A stretch of 30,007 nucleotides of DNA, taken from Patescibacteria group bacterium. Its GTDB lineage: Bacteria; Patescibacteriota; Gracilibacteria; UBA1369; PNNO01. The translations under genes and the position numbers were made by a program. The stretch is from assembly GCA_018821175.1 (NCBI GenBank), contig JAHJMX010000089.1, positions 1-30,007 on the forward strand, given 5' to 3'. Below the pieces are notes generated by a model. That model had not been told where the DNA came from. It did no database searches and saw only the letters and a program-made list of their open reading frames with translations. The stretch's first letter is position 1. Every line of letters starts with the position of its first letter. Below, one piece after another: positions 16,044 to 24,725 of this stretch.

Positions 16044-16762
16044 ATGGATATGTCTTCTGAGATAAAATATAAGAGAGTCTTACTTAAGTTGTCCGGAGAA
16101 GTTTTAGCAGGGAAATATGAGTCTGGTATTGATGTGGAATATGTTGCTGAGCTTTGTGAAGAAATTGCAGAATTACATGAAATGGGAGTTCAAATCGCAT
16201 TAGTAGTTGGTGGAGGAAATATATGGAGATACAGAGATTTTAAAGATTCAGGAATTGAGAGAATCATGTCGGACAATATGGGTATGATGGCAACAGTTAT
16301 GAATGGATCAGCTTTAAAAGGAGCTTTTGAAAAACTAGGACTTGAATGTCGTGTTTCTTCTGCTCTCCATGTTCGCCAGGTTGCTGAGGATTATTTGCCA
16401 CCACGAGGACGTCATCATTTAGAGCAAAATAGAATAGTTGTTTGCGTTGGGGGGACAGGAAGTCCTTTCTTTACAACTGATTCTGCTGCTGCACTTCGTG
16501 CACTTGAGCTTAATTGTGATATCTTGTTAAAAGCGACAAAGGTTGATGGGGTTTACGATAGTGATCCTGAAACTGATCCAACAGCAAAAAAATATGATGA
16601 AATTTCTATACTGAAATGCTTGCAAAAGATTTAAGAGTAATGGATTTGACTGCGATTTCATTGTGTAAGGATGGGAATATGCCAATTCTTGTTTTCAATT
16701 TAAAGAAAGGAAATATGAAGAAGGCGATTTTTGGTGAAAAAATAGGAACTATTGTTTCATAA
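16044..16762 (+). CDS. pyrH: UMP kinase, interrupted by a one-base frameshift
   Basis: Uridylate kinase phosphorylates UMP to UDP for pyrimidine nucleotide synthesis. Visible family marks are the N-terminal KRVLLKLSGE, VVGGGNIWR, the DNMGMMATVMN stretch, VCVGGTGSPFFTTDSAAALRA and KVDGVYDSDP. The first frame runs to a TAA at 16632-16634 (196 residues). The normal C-terminus (MLAKDLRVMDLTAISLCKDG, then MPILVFNL) continues from 16616 in another frame to the TAA at 16760-16762. One missing base near 16601-16607, most simply one T turning EISI into EISYTEM, explains this. Restored, the protein is about 239 residues, the normal length. pyrH is normally essential, so a sequencing or assembly error is most likely, with true mutation second. 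It lies 6 bp after the preceding gene and 29 bp before frr. Confidence 0.9.
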
Positions 16763-16791
16763 ATTTTTAATTTAATAAAATAATCAATAAT

Positions 16792-17352
16792 ATGCCTACA
16801 TCGAAGTATCATCAAGCCGCGAAGGTTGAGTTTGCTAAAGCAATTGATCATTTGGAATTCGGATATTCTAAATTGCAAATGGGACGTGCTAATGCTGGTT
16901 TAGTTGAAGATGTAAAAGTTGAATCTTATGGTGTGCAACAACCACTGAAAGCAGTTGCATCTGTTTCTTGTCCAGATTCACGAACAATTCAAATCCAACC
17001 ATGGGATCGTTCGAATTTAAGTTCAATTGAAGTTGCAATTCAGATGTCAGGACTTAATTTGACTCCAATTAATGATGGGATTTGTGTAAGACTTAATATT
17101 CCACCTTTGACAGAAGAAAGAAGAAAAGATTTAACAAAAGTTGTGCACAAATTAGAGGAAGAGGCTCGCATTGCTGTTCGCAATGCTCGCCAAATTGCTC
17201 ATGATGGCCTTAAAAAATTGTTTAGTGACAAAGAAATAAGTGAAGATGATTTTCATGGATCAAGCAAGAAACTACAAGATGATGTTGATAGTGTGAATAG
17301 AGAGATTGAATCTTTGTCTAAGGCAAAAGATAAAGATATTATGACTGTATAA
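16792..17352 (+). CDS. frr: Ribosome recycling factor
   Basis: 186 residues, normal for RRF, which with EF-G splits post-termination ribosomes. The long three-helix bundle and small second domain are recognisable: LQMGRANAGLVEDVKVESYG (about 27-46), the SRTIQIQPWD strand, and NIPPLTEERRKDLTKVVHKL leading to the ARIAVRNARQIAHDGLKKL helix. It sits in the common pyrH-frr order, 29 bp after pyrH and 12 bp before rseP, and is presumably cotranscribed from the promoter at 15579. No Shine-Dalgarno is seen. Confidence 0.95.
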   Translation: MPTSKYHQAAKVEFAKAIDHLEFGYSKLQMGRANAGLVEDVKVESYGVQQPLKAVASVSCPDSRTIQIQPWDRSNLSSIEVAIQMSGLNLTPINDGICVRLNIPPLTEERRKDLTKVVHKLEEEARIAVRNARQIAHDGLKKLFSDKEISEDDFHGSSKKLQDDVDSVNREIESLSKAKDKDIMTV

Positions 17353-17364
17353 TAATTCATTAAA

Positions 17365-19044
17365 ATGGAATTTCTTTTATCTTTACTAGTTTTTATCGTT
17401 ATTTTTTCTGCGATTATTTTGATACATGAATTTGGTCATTTTTATGTTGCTAGAAAAGTTGGTATTAAGGTAGAAGAATTTGGGATTGGATTACCACCAC
17501 GTGCATGGGGGAAAAAAATTAGAGGAGTTTTATATTCGATTAATTGGATACCATTTGGTGGATTTGTCAGGATGTATGGTGAAGATTCTGTGAATCCGAA
17601 AATCCTTCAGAGTAAAGATAGTTTTGCATCAAAAAGTGTTTGGAAAAGAATGATGGTTGTCACAGCGGGAGTTTTTATGAATTTCCTTCTGGCATTTGTA
17701 CTTCTTACAATTGGATTTTCGGTTGGGATTGAGCCATTGATTATGAATTCGCAAGATTTCACTCAAGCTGTTGATGATAATGTTGTTACAATCGAGCATG
17801 GGATTTTTGTTTCAATTGTGGAGGAGGATGGTGTTGCTTATGCTGCTGGTTTACGAGTTGGAGACAAAATAATTTCAATAAACAATAAAGATTTAAATTT
17901 TGGGCAGCTTGCACTTTTGAATATAGCTGCTGATGAGCCAATTGTTTTGAATGTTTTGAATGAGAGTGGTTTCCATGATGTTTCGTGGCAGGTTACCTCG
18001 GATGATTTTGATTATGGAGCAGAGTTTTATAGTGCAACGTATTTGCCACGGATTACGCTTAAGGATTTAGATATTTCACATAGTTTATATATAGATGGAT
18101 TTAGAGAAGGGGACATTATTACAAAGGTTAATGGACATGAAGTTTATGAAATAAGTGGGCTTTTGCGCATATTAAATAATAGGAATAATGCTGATGAAGC
18201 GGCGAAATATGAAGTTGTTCGTAACAATGAAGTTGTTGAGCTTAGTTCGACGTTTGTACTTACTGATATTACTTTGAATGAAAATGATGATTTTTTATGT
18301 GATATTTGTCTTGAGCGAGCCATTATAACAGGTGTTAATCCAGGTTCTCCGGCTAATGAGGCTGGGCTTGAAGCTGGAGATATTATTTTGGAAGTTACAA
18401 ATCAAGAACTTGAGGATCCTTCACAATTGGCTTTGATTACGGCAGAAAATATTGGGAATGAGATTGTGTATGAAATCGATAGAAATGGGCAATTAATAAA
18501 TTTAAATATTACGCCAGGGGAGGATGGAATGATTGGGATTTTATTTGCATCGACAGTTATGTATGAGGGGCAAGGAGTTACAATGTATGATTTGAATTAT
18601 TTGACTTCGGTTAAAGAGATTAAAAATGTTAGTTATCCGGTGCATATTGCAGCAAAACAATCTCTATTTGAAATGAAAAGACTTGCAGTTTTGACGGTCG
18701 AGATGTTTGGGAATCTCGTTAAGTCTGTAACAAGCAAACTTGTTGTGCCAGAAGGGGTTGCTGGCCCTGTTGGAATTTTTCAAATCACTCAGCAAGTATT
18801 TGTTGAAGATGGATTATTTGCATTATTAAGACTTGTTGCACTTTTGTCATTGAGTTTAGCTGTATTAAATATCCTTCCTTTTCCTGCTTTGGATGGTGGA
18901 AGGTTAATATTCCTAATATTTGAAGCTGTCACTCGTAAACGCGTGTCTGCAAAATGGGAATCATTGTTTCATATGATAGGGTTTCTCCTATTAATCACAT
19001 TGCTAGTTTTCATTACGTATAGCGATATTTTGGCTGCTCTTTAA
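17365..19044 (+). CDS. rseP: Site-2 (RseP-family) intramembrane metalloprotease
   Basis: 559 residues. The zinc site HEFGH (H21, E22, H25) is in the first membrane helix, and the second motif NILPFPALDGGRL (from about 502, metal ligand D510) is near the C-terminus, with further membrane helices at about 99-120 and 536-555. Between them are three PDZ-like modules at about 148-200, 238-298 and 318-385. The last is clearest (GSPANEAGLEAGDIILEV). E. coli RseP has two and many homologs have one, so the protein is longer than usual. The family cuts membrane-spanning anti-sigma factors and leftover signal peptides. The usual neighbours uppS, cdsA and dxr between frr and rseP are absent. Last gene of the operon. 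Confidence 0.92.
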   Translation: MEFLLSLLVFIVIFSAIILIHEFGHFYVARKVGIKVEEFGIGLPPRAWGKKIRGVLYSINWIPFGGFVRMYGEDSVNPKILQSKDSFASKSVWKRMMVVTAGVFMNFLLAFVLLTIGFSVGIEPLIMNSQDFTQAVDDNVVTIEHGIFVSIVEEDGVAYAAGLRVGDKIISINNKDLNFGQLALLNIAADEPIVLNVLNESGFHDVSWQVTSDDFDYGAEFYSATYLPRITLKDLDISHSLYIDGFREGDIITKVNGHEVYEISGLLRILNNRNNADEAAKYEVVRNNEVVELSSTFVLTDITLNENDDFLCDICLERAIITGVNPGSPANEAGLEAGDIILEVTNQELEDPSQLALITAENIGNEIVYEIDRNGQLINLNITPGEDGMIGILFASTVMYEGQGVTMYDLNYLTSVKEIKNVSYPVHIAAKQSLFEMKRLAVLTVEMFGNLVKSVTSKLVVPEGVAGPVGIFQITQQVFVEDGLFALLRLVALLSLSLAVLNILPFPALDGGRLIFLIFEAVTRKRVSAKWESLFHMIGFLLLITLLVFITYSDILAAL

Positions 19045-19097
19045 AATGTTTTCTATAAAAGAACTTGCCAACAAAAAAAAGATAGTTTCTAAAGTGA

Positions 19098-19126
19098 TTG
19101 CGCTCTCTTTTTAAATATTTTATAAA
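19098..19126 (+). promoter_or_regulatory. Probable dnaA promoter
   Basis: TTGCGC (19098-19103) and TATAAA (19121-19126) with a 17-bp spacer. The -10 is good and the -35 matches at three of six positions. The leader to dnaA would be about 105 nt and would contain the DnaA-box-like sites. Confidence 0.45.
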
Positions 19127-19136
19127 ATCGGGTGCT

Positions 19137-19177
19137 ACACCATATGTGGTGTGTTGATAAGGCGTGATTAATCCACA
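19137..19177. promoter_or_regulatory. DnaA-box-like sites and a short palindrome upstream of dnaA
   Basis: TAATCCACA (19169-19177) and, on the minus strand, TTATCAACA (19160-19152) each match the DnaA box TTATCCACA at eight of nine positions. An inverted repeat ACACCA-TATG-TGGTGT (19137-19152) abuts them. Placement between the promoter and the gene fits DnaA autoregulation. Two sites are too few to call an origin. Confidence 0.45.
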
Positions 19178-19236
19178 TTTAGGATCAAAAAAGTTGAACG
19201 ATATGAACTTGATTTTTACTTTCTGCAAGGATTAGT

Positions 19237-20709
19237 ATGTGGTCCCAATCTCGAGGGAAACCTATTTATTTGAAAGATTATATGTCCAACAAAGATCTCT
19301 GGCAGAATATTTTGAGGCGACTTAAGCCCACAATGAAATTGCCAGTGTTTAAAACTTGGTTTGCAGACACCGCTGTATTGCGGAAAGAGGAGAAGTCAAT
19401 TGTTATTGGACTTCCTACGCCGTTTGCGAAGAAATGGGTTAGTGATAGATATAGAATAAAAATATTACAAGCAGCTCAAGAAGAAGATCCGACAATTGAA
19501 ATTATTGAATATGAAGTGCATTCTGCTTTGTCAAATCCAGGTTCAACTGAGAAAGTTCATTTGGAATCTTTGCTTGATGAAGAAGATGAGAAAAAAGTAC
19601 GTAAAGTTCGGGGGAAAGAAGAACTTCATATTGGCAATGGCGTTACAAGCAAAAGGCTTGGTATTCAATATACATTGGATAATTTTGTTGTTGGAAAAGA
19701 CAATAGGTTGGCTCATGCAGCTTGTATGGCGGCAGCTAATATGCCTGGAGGGATTTACAACCCATTGTATATTTTTTCTGGAGTTGGACTTGGGAAAACA
19801 CATCTTCTTCAATCTTTGGGCAAAGAAATATTGAATAATGATCCAAGTGCACGTGTTGTTTACATGACAGCTGAGCAATTTACTAATGAGATTATTGATG
19901 CAATTGGGAAAAGACGGACCAAGGAGTTTAAAAATAAATATCGTAATGTAGATTGTTTCATTTTGGATGATATTCAATTCCTTGAAAATAAGGATATGAG
20001 CCAAATGGAATTTTTCCACACATTTAATGATTTGTATGATCAAAATAAGCAAATCGTATTAAGTAGCGATAGTCCGCCAAGGGATCTTGATGGCTTTAAA
20101 GAAAGGCTTAGAGGACGATTTGGAATGGGAACTGTTGTGGAAATTTTGCCACCTGATTATGAAACAAGATTCGCGATTTTGCGCCAACGAGCTCAAGATT
20201 TACAGATTATAATTGATCCAGCAGTACTTGAATTTATTGCATTCCATATTGAAACAAATGTACGTGATTTGATTGGAGTTTTGATGCAAACAGTTTCACA
20301 ATCTGCTTTGAATAATATGTCGCCAAATGTTGCTCTTGTTACAGAAATTCTGGAACAACAACACAAGATCCATGTTATTCATAGCGAACAATCGGCAATT
20401 GGAGGACGCTTTGAAAGCAACATAAGAACAATGCAACAAATTATCGATAGAGTTGCTCTTTATTTCAGTATTTCAAAAGATGAGTTGATTGGACCTGATC
20501 GTAAAAAGGAAATTAAGGATGCAAGACAAGTTTGTATTTATCTGATTCGTGATGAACTTTCACAATCTTATGATAAAATTGGTCAAACTTTAGGAGGGCG
20601 TAATCATACAACTGTTTTGCATGCATACAACGTTATCAAAACAAGGCTTAAAACTGATTTCAGGCTAATGCGCGACATCAATGCTCTCAAGAAAGAAATG
20701 GGTCTTTAG
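19237..20709 (+). CDS. dnaA: Chromosomal replication initiator DnaA
   Basis: 490 residues with all four domains. Domain I (about 17-95) starts at NKDLWQNILRRL. A charged linker spans about 96-140. The AAA+ domain has Walker A GVGLGKT (182-188), Walker B FILDDIQF (241-248) and the arginine-rich RLRGRFGMG (290-298). Domain IV has the signature DARQVCIYLIRDEL and GGRNHTTVLHA (453-463). The usual GGRDHTTV reads GGRNHTTV. The start at 19237 is supported by AAGGA at 19227-19231, one of the few Shine-Dalgarno-like sequences in the window; the ATG at 19282 would begin closer to domain I of homologs. The usual neighbours dnaN and recF are absent; rseP lies upstream and a FecR-domain gene downstream. 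Confidence 0.96.
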   Translation: MWSQSRGKPIYLKDYMSNKDLWQNILRRLKPTMKLPVFKTWFADTAVLRKEEKSIVIGLPTPFAKKWVSDRYRIKILQAAQEEDPTIEIIEYEVHSALSNPGSTEKVHLESLLDEEDEKKVRKVRGKEELHIGNGVTSKRLGIQYTLDNFVVGKDNRLAHAACMAAANMPGGIYNPLYIFSGVGLGKTHLLQSLGKEILNNDPSARVVYMTAEQFTNEIIDAIGKRRTKEFKNKYRNVDCFILDDIQFLENKDMSQMEFFHTFNDLYDQNKQIVLSSDSPPRDLDGFKERLRGRFGMGTVVEILPPDYETRFAILRQRAQDLQIIIDPAVLEFIAFHIETNVRDLIGVLMQTVSQSALNNMSPNVALVTEILEQQHKIHVIHSEQSAIGGRFESNIRTMQQIIDRVALYFSISKDELIGPDRKKEIKDARQVCIYLIRDELSQSYDKIGQTLGGRNHTTVLHAYNVIKTRLKTDFRLMRDINALKKEMGL

Positions 20710-20829
20710 ATTGCGCAAATTTTGTGATCAAAATAACGAGAAACAACTTTACTTTTGTCGTCCTGGTTCATATACTACGTGTGTTCTAAGATTTAAGGAC
20801 ATTCTCTTTTTGTTATTAAAATAAAACAT

Positions 20830-22515
20830 ATGCCTCGAATACCAAGAAAAAGACCTATCGATTATATTCTTCCATTTTTGATCATGATTTGTACCGGAGT
20901 AATTGTTGTACTTGGATATCAACTTTATTCGAGCCTTCAAGGCCCTGAAGAAAAAGAAGATATTTATATGTATTTAGCTAATGGTAGTGCAAAAATTTTA
21001 CCTTGGGGATCAGGTGAATGGGAAAGGGCTTATTCTGGGACTAGATTGTTTCAAGGAGATTCAATTAAAACTCCACAAGGGGGGCGAATTGTTGTTGAAC
21101 TTTTTGAAGATCATTATATAAGAATGGATGAAAGAACTGAGCTTAGTATTAGTGAGATTAAGGCGAGTGGCGATGGATATGAAGTTGAGATTAATCTTCA
21201 AGATGGGAAAATTTGGATAAATAGTGATGAAACTTCAGACTCTCCAGTTAGGTTTAATGTGAGAACAAAGCATACTTCGATTCAAACAGTTGCTACAGTT
21301 TATGAAGTTGAGCAAAATATTGATAGCGAAGTGATTCGTGTTATGGAAGGAGAAGTTTTGGCAGATATTTTTGTTGATGAAGGGGAGGATCAAAGAAAAG
21401 TTGAGAGTATTTCAATTGGAGTTGGGCAAGAATCTGTTATCACTGATCAAGATTTACAAGATTATGCTGACATGAAGAACCCTTCTGTGATTAATGCTAT
21501 TGCTGATGAGTTTAAGGAAAGTTTCTTTTATAAATGGAATTATGCTGAGGATAAATTGCCTACAGATTATAGTTTGAAAGGTGGCGGAGATTTCAATGAG
21601 GCTTTGATTGAAGGAGGGGCGACTGAAGATCCAGAGCAAGTTGTTACAGAAGAGGCAGGGGAAAGCGATTTGCCTTGTCCAATCATTACAACACCATCTA
21701 CGAATGTATTTACAACCCCAGAATCTTCACTCACTTTACGTGGGACAACTTCTGAAATGACAAAGCAAATGATGGTTGATGTAACAAGTGGAAGTAATAC
21801 ACAGACTTATGAACTTAATTTGTATGTTACCGGAGGTTCTCAATGGAGTTTTGCGATTTCTGCAGCTGGTGGGAATATGAAAGCTGGAACAAATATATAT
21901 AAATTTTATGCAATTGATGAGAATGATTTAAAGAGTGCGACTGCAACTGTAACTGTTGTTTATGAAAGCGATGGAAGTGTTGTGCTTGATGAAGATGCGG
22001 TGGATCCTGAAGAGGAAGTGATAGATGAGGAGACTGAAGAAGTAGGAGACTTGGGAGACTTTGTAGCTCCTAAAGTTTTGACTTACAATGGGGGAGAATC
22101 AAATGAGTTTGATGTTGATGGCGTGAGTGTTTCTGGAAGCGTTGCTGGGGCTGAAAAAGTTTTGGTAAATGGTTATCAACTTACAGCTTTTAAGCCAGGG
22201 GATACTAAGTGGACTTTCTATGCAAAAGAATCACTTGGGAATTTGAGTGATGGAGAAAATACATATAATGTTGTAGCTTATGCCCCAGATGGAAGTACGA
22301 AATCTGTTGAGGCTATAATTATTTACGATCAACCTGAACCAGAGGAAGAAGAAGTTCCTGCAGAAGAGCCAGTAGCTGACGAAAGTGAGCCTGCTGTGGA
22401 CGAAACTCCTGCAGATGACACTACTGCCGCAACTGCACCTAAACCACTTTTAGACACAACTGTACCATCGACACCAGCGCCTGGAGAACCTGATGCTTCA
22501 GATCCTGCAGCGTAA
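20830..22515 (+). CDS. Membrane-anchored FecR-domain protein with Ig-like repeats
   Basis: 561 residues. A short basic N-terminus and one membrane helix (about 12-34) put the rest outside the cell. Residues about 46-205 match the FecR fold: LFQGDSIKTPQGGRIVVELF, DERTELSI, INLQDGKIWI, and the VRTKHTSIQTVATVYEV strand followed by VMEGEV. Two Ig-like beta domains follow (about 285-385 and 412-505), the second with VDGVSVSGSVAGAEKVLVNG. The last 50 residues are a Glu/Pro/Ala/Thr-rich tail. In proteobacteria FecR links TonB receptors to FecI sigma factors; nothing of that system is here and the N-terminal anti-sigma part is missing, so a surface scaffold or polysaccharide-related role is more likely. 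Convergent with mltG, 19 bp apart. Confidence 0.82.
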   Translation: MPRIPRKRPIDYILPFLIMICTGVIVVLGYQLYSSLQGPEEKEDIYMYLANGSAKILPWGSGEWERAYSGTRLFQGDSIKTPQGGRIVVELFEDHYIRMDERTELSISEIKASGDGYEVEINLQDGKIWINSDETSDSPVRFNVRTKHTSIQTVATVYEVEQNIDSEVIRVMEGEVLADIFVDEGEDQRKVESISIGVGQESVITDQDLQDYADMKNPSVINAIADEFKESFFYKWNYAEDKLPTDYSLKGGGDFNEALIEGGATEDPEQVVTEEAGESDLPCPIITTPSTNVFTTPESSLTLRGTTSEMTKQMMVDVTSGSNTQTYELNLYVTGGSQWSFAISAAGGNMKAGTNIYKFYAIDENDLKSATATVTVVYESDGSVVLDEDAVDPEEEVIDEETEEVGDLGDFVAPKVLTYNGGESNEFDVDGVSVSGSVAGAEKVLVNGYQLTAFKPGDTKWTFYAKESLGNLSDGENTYNVVAYAPDGSTKSVEAIIIYDQPEPEEEEVPAEEPVADESEPAVDETPADDTTAATAPKPLLDTTVPSTPAPGEPDASDPAA

Positions 22516-22534
22516 AAGATTGCTGTGTAAAAGA

Positions 22535-23545
22535 TTATAAATAAGTGGCTTTATTTTGGTTGTGTTCATCGTTATTGCGAGCATATTTTACTTCGCCAGT
22601 ATCGAGAGTTGTTAAGTAGAACCAATAGTCGCTTTCGACTGGATTTAATGTGCCTTCAATGTGTTCGATATCTGGATTTGAAATTGGGCCAGGAGGCATT
22701 CCAACAAATTTCCGTGTATTGTAAGGGGAATCTATTTCTAAATCTTGATATGTAATGTCCTTATTCTTTGTAACGTAAATAATCGTTGCATCCGCTCCAA
22801 TATGCCAACCTTCATCTAGACGTTTCCATAAAATTCCGGAAATTAATCCATAATCTTCTGGTGTTCTTACTTCCATTTGTAAAATTGAAGCCATTGTTAT
22901 GATTTCTTGTAATGTTCGATCTTGTGATTTAAATGTATCTCGAACAGTTTCAAATTTATGGTCAAAATTATCGAGCATTTTTGTTATCAAAACAGATGAA
23001 TCGAAATTTACTCCATCAACAAAATATGTGTCCGGATAAAGATATCCTTCGAGAGCGAACTCCACATCTCCGATTTCTTCGCGGTTTAAAAACCAGTAAG
23101 AATCGTAACCAGAGAAAGCTCTTGCTGCAGCCTCAAAATCACCATCAGGGGCAAGGTCCATATTTACAAGCTTATCATCTATCTGGCTTATTGTTAGGCC
23201 CTCTTGAATTGTAATTGAAACTTCCGAAGAGACTGGATTTTTAAAACCTTCGATAATTTCAGGGACATTCATTGATTTGCTAAGATTATAATTCCCAGCT
23301 TCAATATTTTTAGAAGCTCCAGTTACGCGTATATACAAATAAAAAATATCCTCATTTTTTATTAAATCATGTTTTTTTAAAGTTTTTGCAATATCTTTTG
23401 CTGTATCTCCACGATTAACGGTTGTCATTATTTGGCTAGTATCACCTGCATCAACTGCGGCCCAAATGTTATTATAAGTATAAAATAAAGCTATAATAAT
23501 CAAAACAAGTGCAGCAAAAAAGACTTTCTTCAAAAATGATTTCAT
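22535..23545 (-). CDS. mltG: Endolytic murein transglycosylase MltG (YceG-like)
   Basis: 336 residues. One N-terminal membrane helix (about 8-25), a LysM-like YceG subdomain (about 38-115), then the catalytic domain. Hallmarks are LEGYLYPDTY (165-174), the catalytic glutamate E225 in ASILQMEV, DATIIYV (252-258), SPYNTRKFVGMPPGPISNP and the C-terminal EHNQNKATYL. MltG cleaves new glycan strands at the membrane and helps set their length during cell-wall synthesis. Its presence shows that the organism makes peptidoglycan. It is the second gene of a minus-strand pair, 24 bp after ybaB. Confidence 0.94.
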   Translation of the reverse strand: MKSFLKKVFFAALVLIIIALFYTYNNIWAAVDAGDTSQIMTTVNRGDTAKDIAKTLKKHDLIKNEDIFYLYIRVTGASKNIEAGNYNLSKSMNVPEIIEGFKNPVSSEVSITIQEGLTISQIDDKLVNMDLAPDGDFEAAARAFSGYDSYWFLNREEIGDVEFALEGYLYPDTYFVDGVNFDSSVLITKMLDNFDHKFETVRDTFKSQDRTLQEIITMASILQMEVRTPEDYGLISGILWKRLDEGWHIGADATIIYVTKNKDITYQDLEIDSPYNTRKFVGMPPGPISNPDIEHIEGTLNPVESDYWFYLTTLDTGEVKYARNNDEHNQNKATYL

Positions 23546-23569
23546 TAATAAATGAGTTAAATTTGTAAT

Positions 23570-23866
23570 TTATTGTAAACCAGGCATTTTATCAAGTCCC
23601 ATTCCTCCCATTACGTCTTTCATTTCTTCAGCGCCAATTTGTTGAGATCTTTTAATCGCTTTATTCAAAGCCTTAACAAGATTTGCTTCAGCTTTATTTT
23701 TATTCGCATATGCCTCGTCTGAAAACGTGATATTGATAACTTCCTGTTGTCCATCAATAGTTACTGTGACTCCTTCAACTTCAGCTTCTACATGTGTGTT
23801 TTGAAGTTTTTGTTTAATCTTTTTAGCTTGTTTCTGTAATTGATATAGATCTTTCATTTGATTCAT
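23570..23866 (-). CDS. YbaB/EbfC family nucleoid-associated protein
   Basis: 98 residues, the usual size for this small dimeric DNA-binding family. The N-terminal helix (MKDLYQLQKQAKKIKQKL), the central beta strands (VEAEVEGVTVTIDGQQEVINI) and the C-terminal helix with the Met/Gly-rich end (MKDVMGGMGLDKMPG) match. Homologs coat DNA and affect gene expression; in many genomes the gene lies next to dnaX or recR, which are absent here. It is followed by mltG. A weak GGA lies just before the ATG, too close for a standard Shine-Dalgarno. Confidence 0.9.
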   Translation of the reverse strand: MNQMKDLYQLQKQAKKIKQKLQNTHVEAEVEGVTVTIDGQQEVINITFSDEAYANKNKAEANLVKALNKAIKRSQQIGAEEMKDVMGGMGLDKMPGLQ

Positions 23867-23915
23867 TCCTATGATTTTTAAATAATTTATTTTGCGCTAT
23901 TGATACGCGACAAAT

Positions 23916-23944
23916 ATGATACCTGTGGGGGCAAGAATAGTAAA
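23916..23944 (-). promoter_or_regulatory. Promoter for ybaB-mltG
   Basis: On the minus strand, TTTACT (23944-23939) and TATCAT (23921-23916) are 17 bp apart, about 50 bp upstream of the ybaB start. Four to five matches per hexamer. Confidence 0.45.
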
Positions 23945-23970
23945 GTAATCTTAGGTAAAATACATGCAAA

Positions 23971-23999
23971 TTGACTTGCGTTTTGCTCTTATTTTAGAT
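23971..23999 (+). promoter_or_regulatory. Promoter for rplY
   Basis: TTGACT (23971-23976) and the weak -10 TTAGAT (23994-23999) at a 17-bp spacing, about 55 bp before the rplY start. The -35 is good. It is divergent from the ybaB promoter in the same 188-bp gap. Confidence 0.45.
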
Positions 24000-24054
24000 A
24001 AACTCTTGCACGCTTGAACGAAATAAATTCAAATAAATTAAAACCTGAAAAGTT

Positions 24055-24699
24055 ATGAGTACATTAGCATTAGAGGTGCAAACAAGAACAAATGATAATT
24101 CTGGAGAAGTTAGAAGAGGAGGGCTTATCCCTGCCGCTTTTTATGGCCCAGGAAAAACGAATCAAAGTTTTGTAATGGATTATCAGACTTTTAGAAAAAC
24201 TTACGAAAAAGCTGGAGGAAATACTGTACTTGAACTTGATATTGATGGTAAATCTAAAGAATTTGTCTTGGTTCATGATGTACAATATGATCCAATTACA
24301 GATCGTTTCATTCATGTTGATTTCTTGCACATAGATATGAATAAAGAAACTAATGCAGAAGTTCCATTAGTATTCGTTGGTGAATCTAAGGCAATACGTG
24401 ATGAAGCTGGTATTCTTATGGTCAATCGTGACGTACTTGAGGTTAGATGTTTGGCTAAGAGCATTCCACATGAAATCGAAGTTGATATTTCATCTCTAGT
24501 TGATTTCAACCATTCAATTCATATTAGAGACATTAAACTTCCAGAAGGTGTTGAGGCTGTTGATGATATTGATTTAACAATCGCAACAGTATCTGCTCCT
24601 CGTGAAGAAAAAGAAGAAGCTCCTGTTGAGGCAGTTGCTGCTGAAGGGGCTGTTGTTGAAGGAGACGCTGCTAAAGCTGGGGAAGCAAAATCTGAGTAA
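24055..24699 (+). CDS. rplY: Large-subunit ribosomal protein bL25 (CTC/TL5 form)
   Basis: 214 residues, the long two-domain form of bL25. The N-terminal 5S-rRNA-binding domain (about 1-92) shows RRGGLIPAAFYGPG and the DVQYDPITDRFIHVDFLHI strand pair. The C-terminal beta domain (about 95-185) shows VPLVFVGESKAIRDEAGIL and the HEIEVDISSL and IHIRDIKLPEGV strands. An Ala/Glu-rich acidic tail follows. The protein stabilises the 5S rRNA region of the 50S subunit and is linked to general stress in Bacillus (Ctc). The next gene starts 26 bp later and is probably cotranscribed. No Shine-Dalgarno is seen. Confidence 0.94.
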   Translation: MSTLALEVQTRTNDNSGEVRRGGLIPAAFYGPGKTNQSFVMDYQTFRKTYEKAGGNTVLELDIDGKSKEFVLVHDVQYDPITDRFIHVDFLHIDMNKETNAEVPLVFVGESKAIRDEAGILMVNRDVLEVRCLAKSIPHEIEVDISSLVDFNHSIHIRDIKLPEGVEAVDDIDLTIATVSAPREEKEEAPVEAVAAEGAVVEGDAAKAGEAKSE

Positions 24700-24725
24700 T
24701 CTGGAAAATAAACTTACATATCATT

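Noticed and set aside
16586..16600. A_AAA_AAA slippery heptamer in pyrH as a programmed -1 frameshift site
   Set aside because: It sits in the right phase, but the -1 frame right after it meets TGA at 16595 and again at 16598, so slipping there cannot reach the downstream C-terminal frame.
19045..19236. Replication origin upstream of dnaA
   Set aside because: Only two imperfect DnaA boxes and no clear AT-rich 13-mer array; autoregulation is the simpler reading.
22512..22536. Direct repeat GTAAAAGATT between FecR and mltG genes
   Set aside because: Only two 10-bp copies in AT-rich sequence, with no hairpin or other support.
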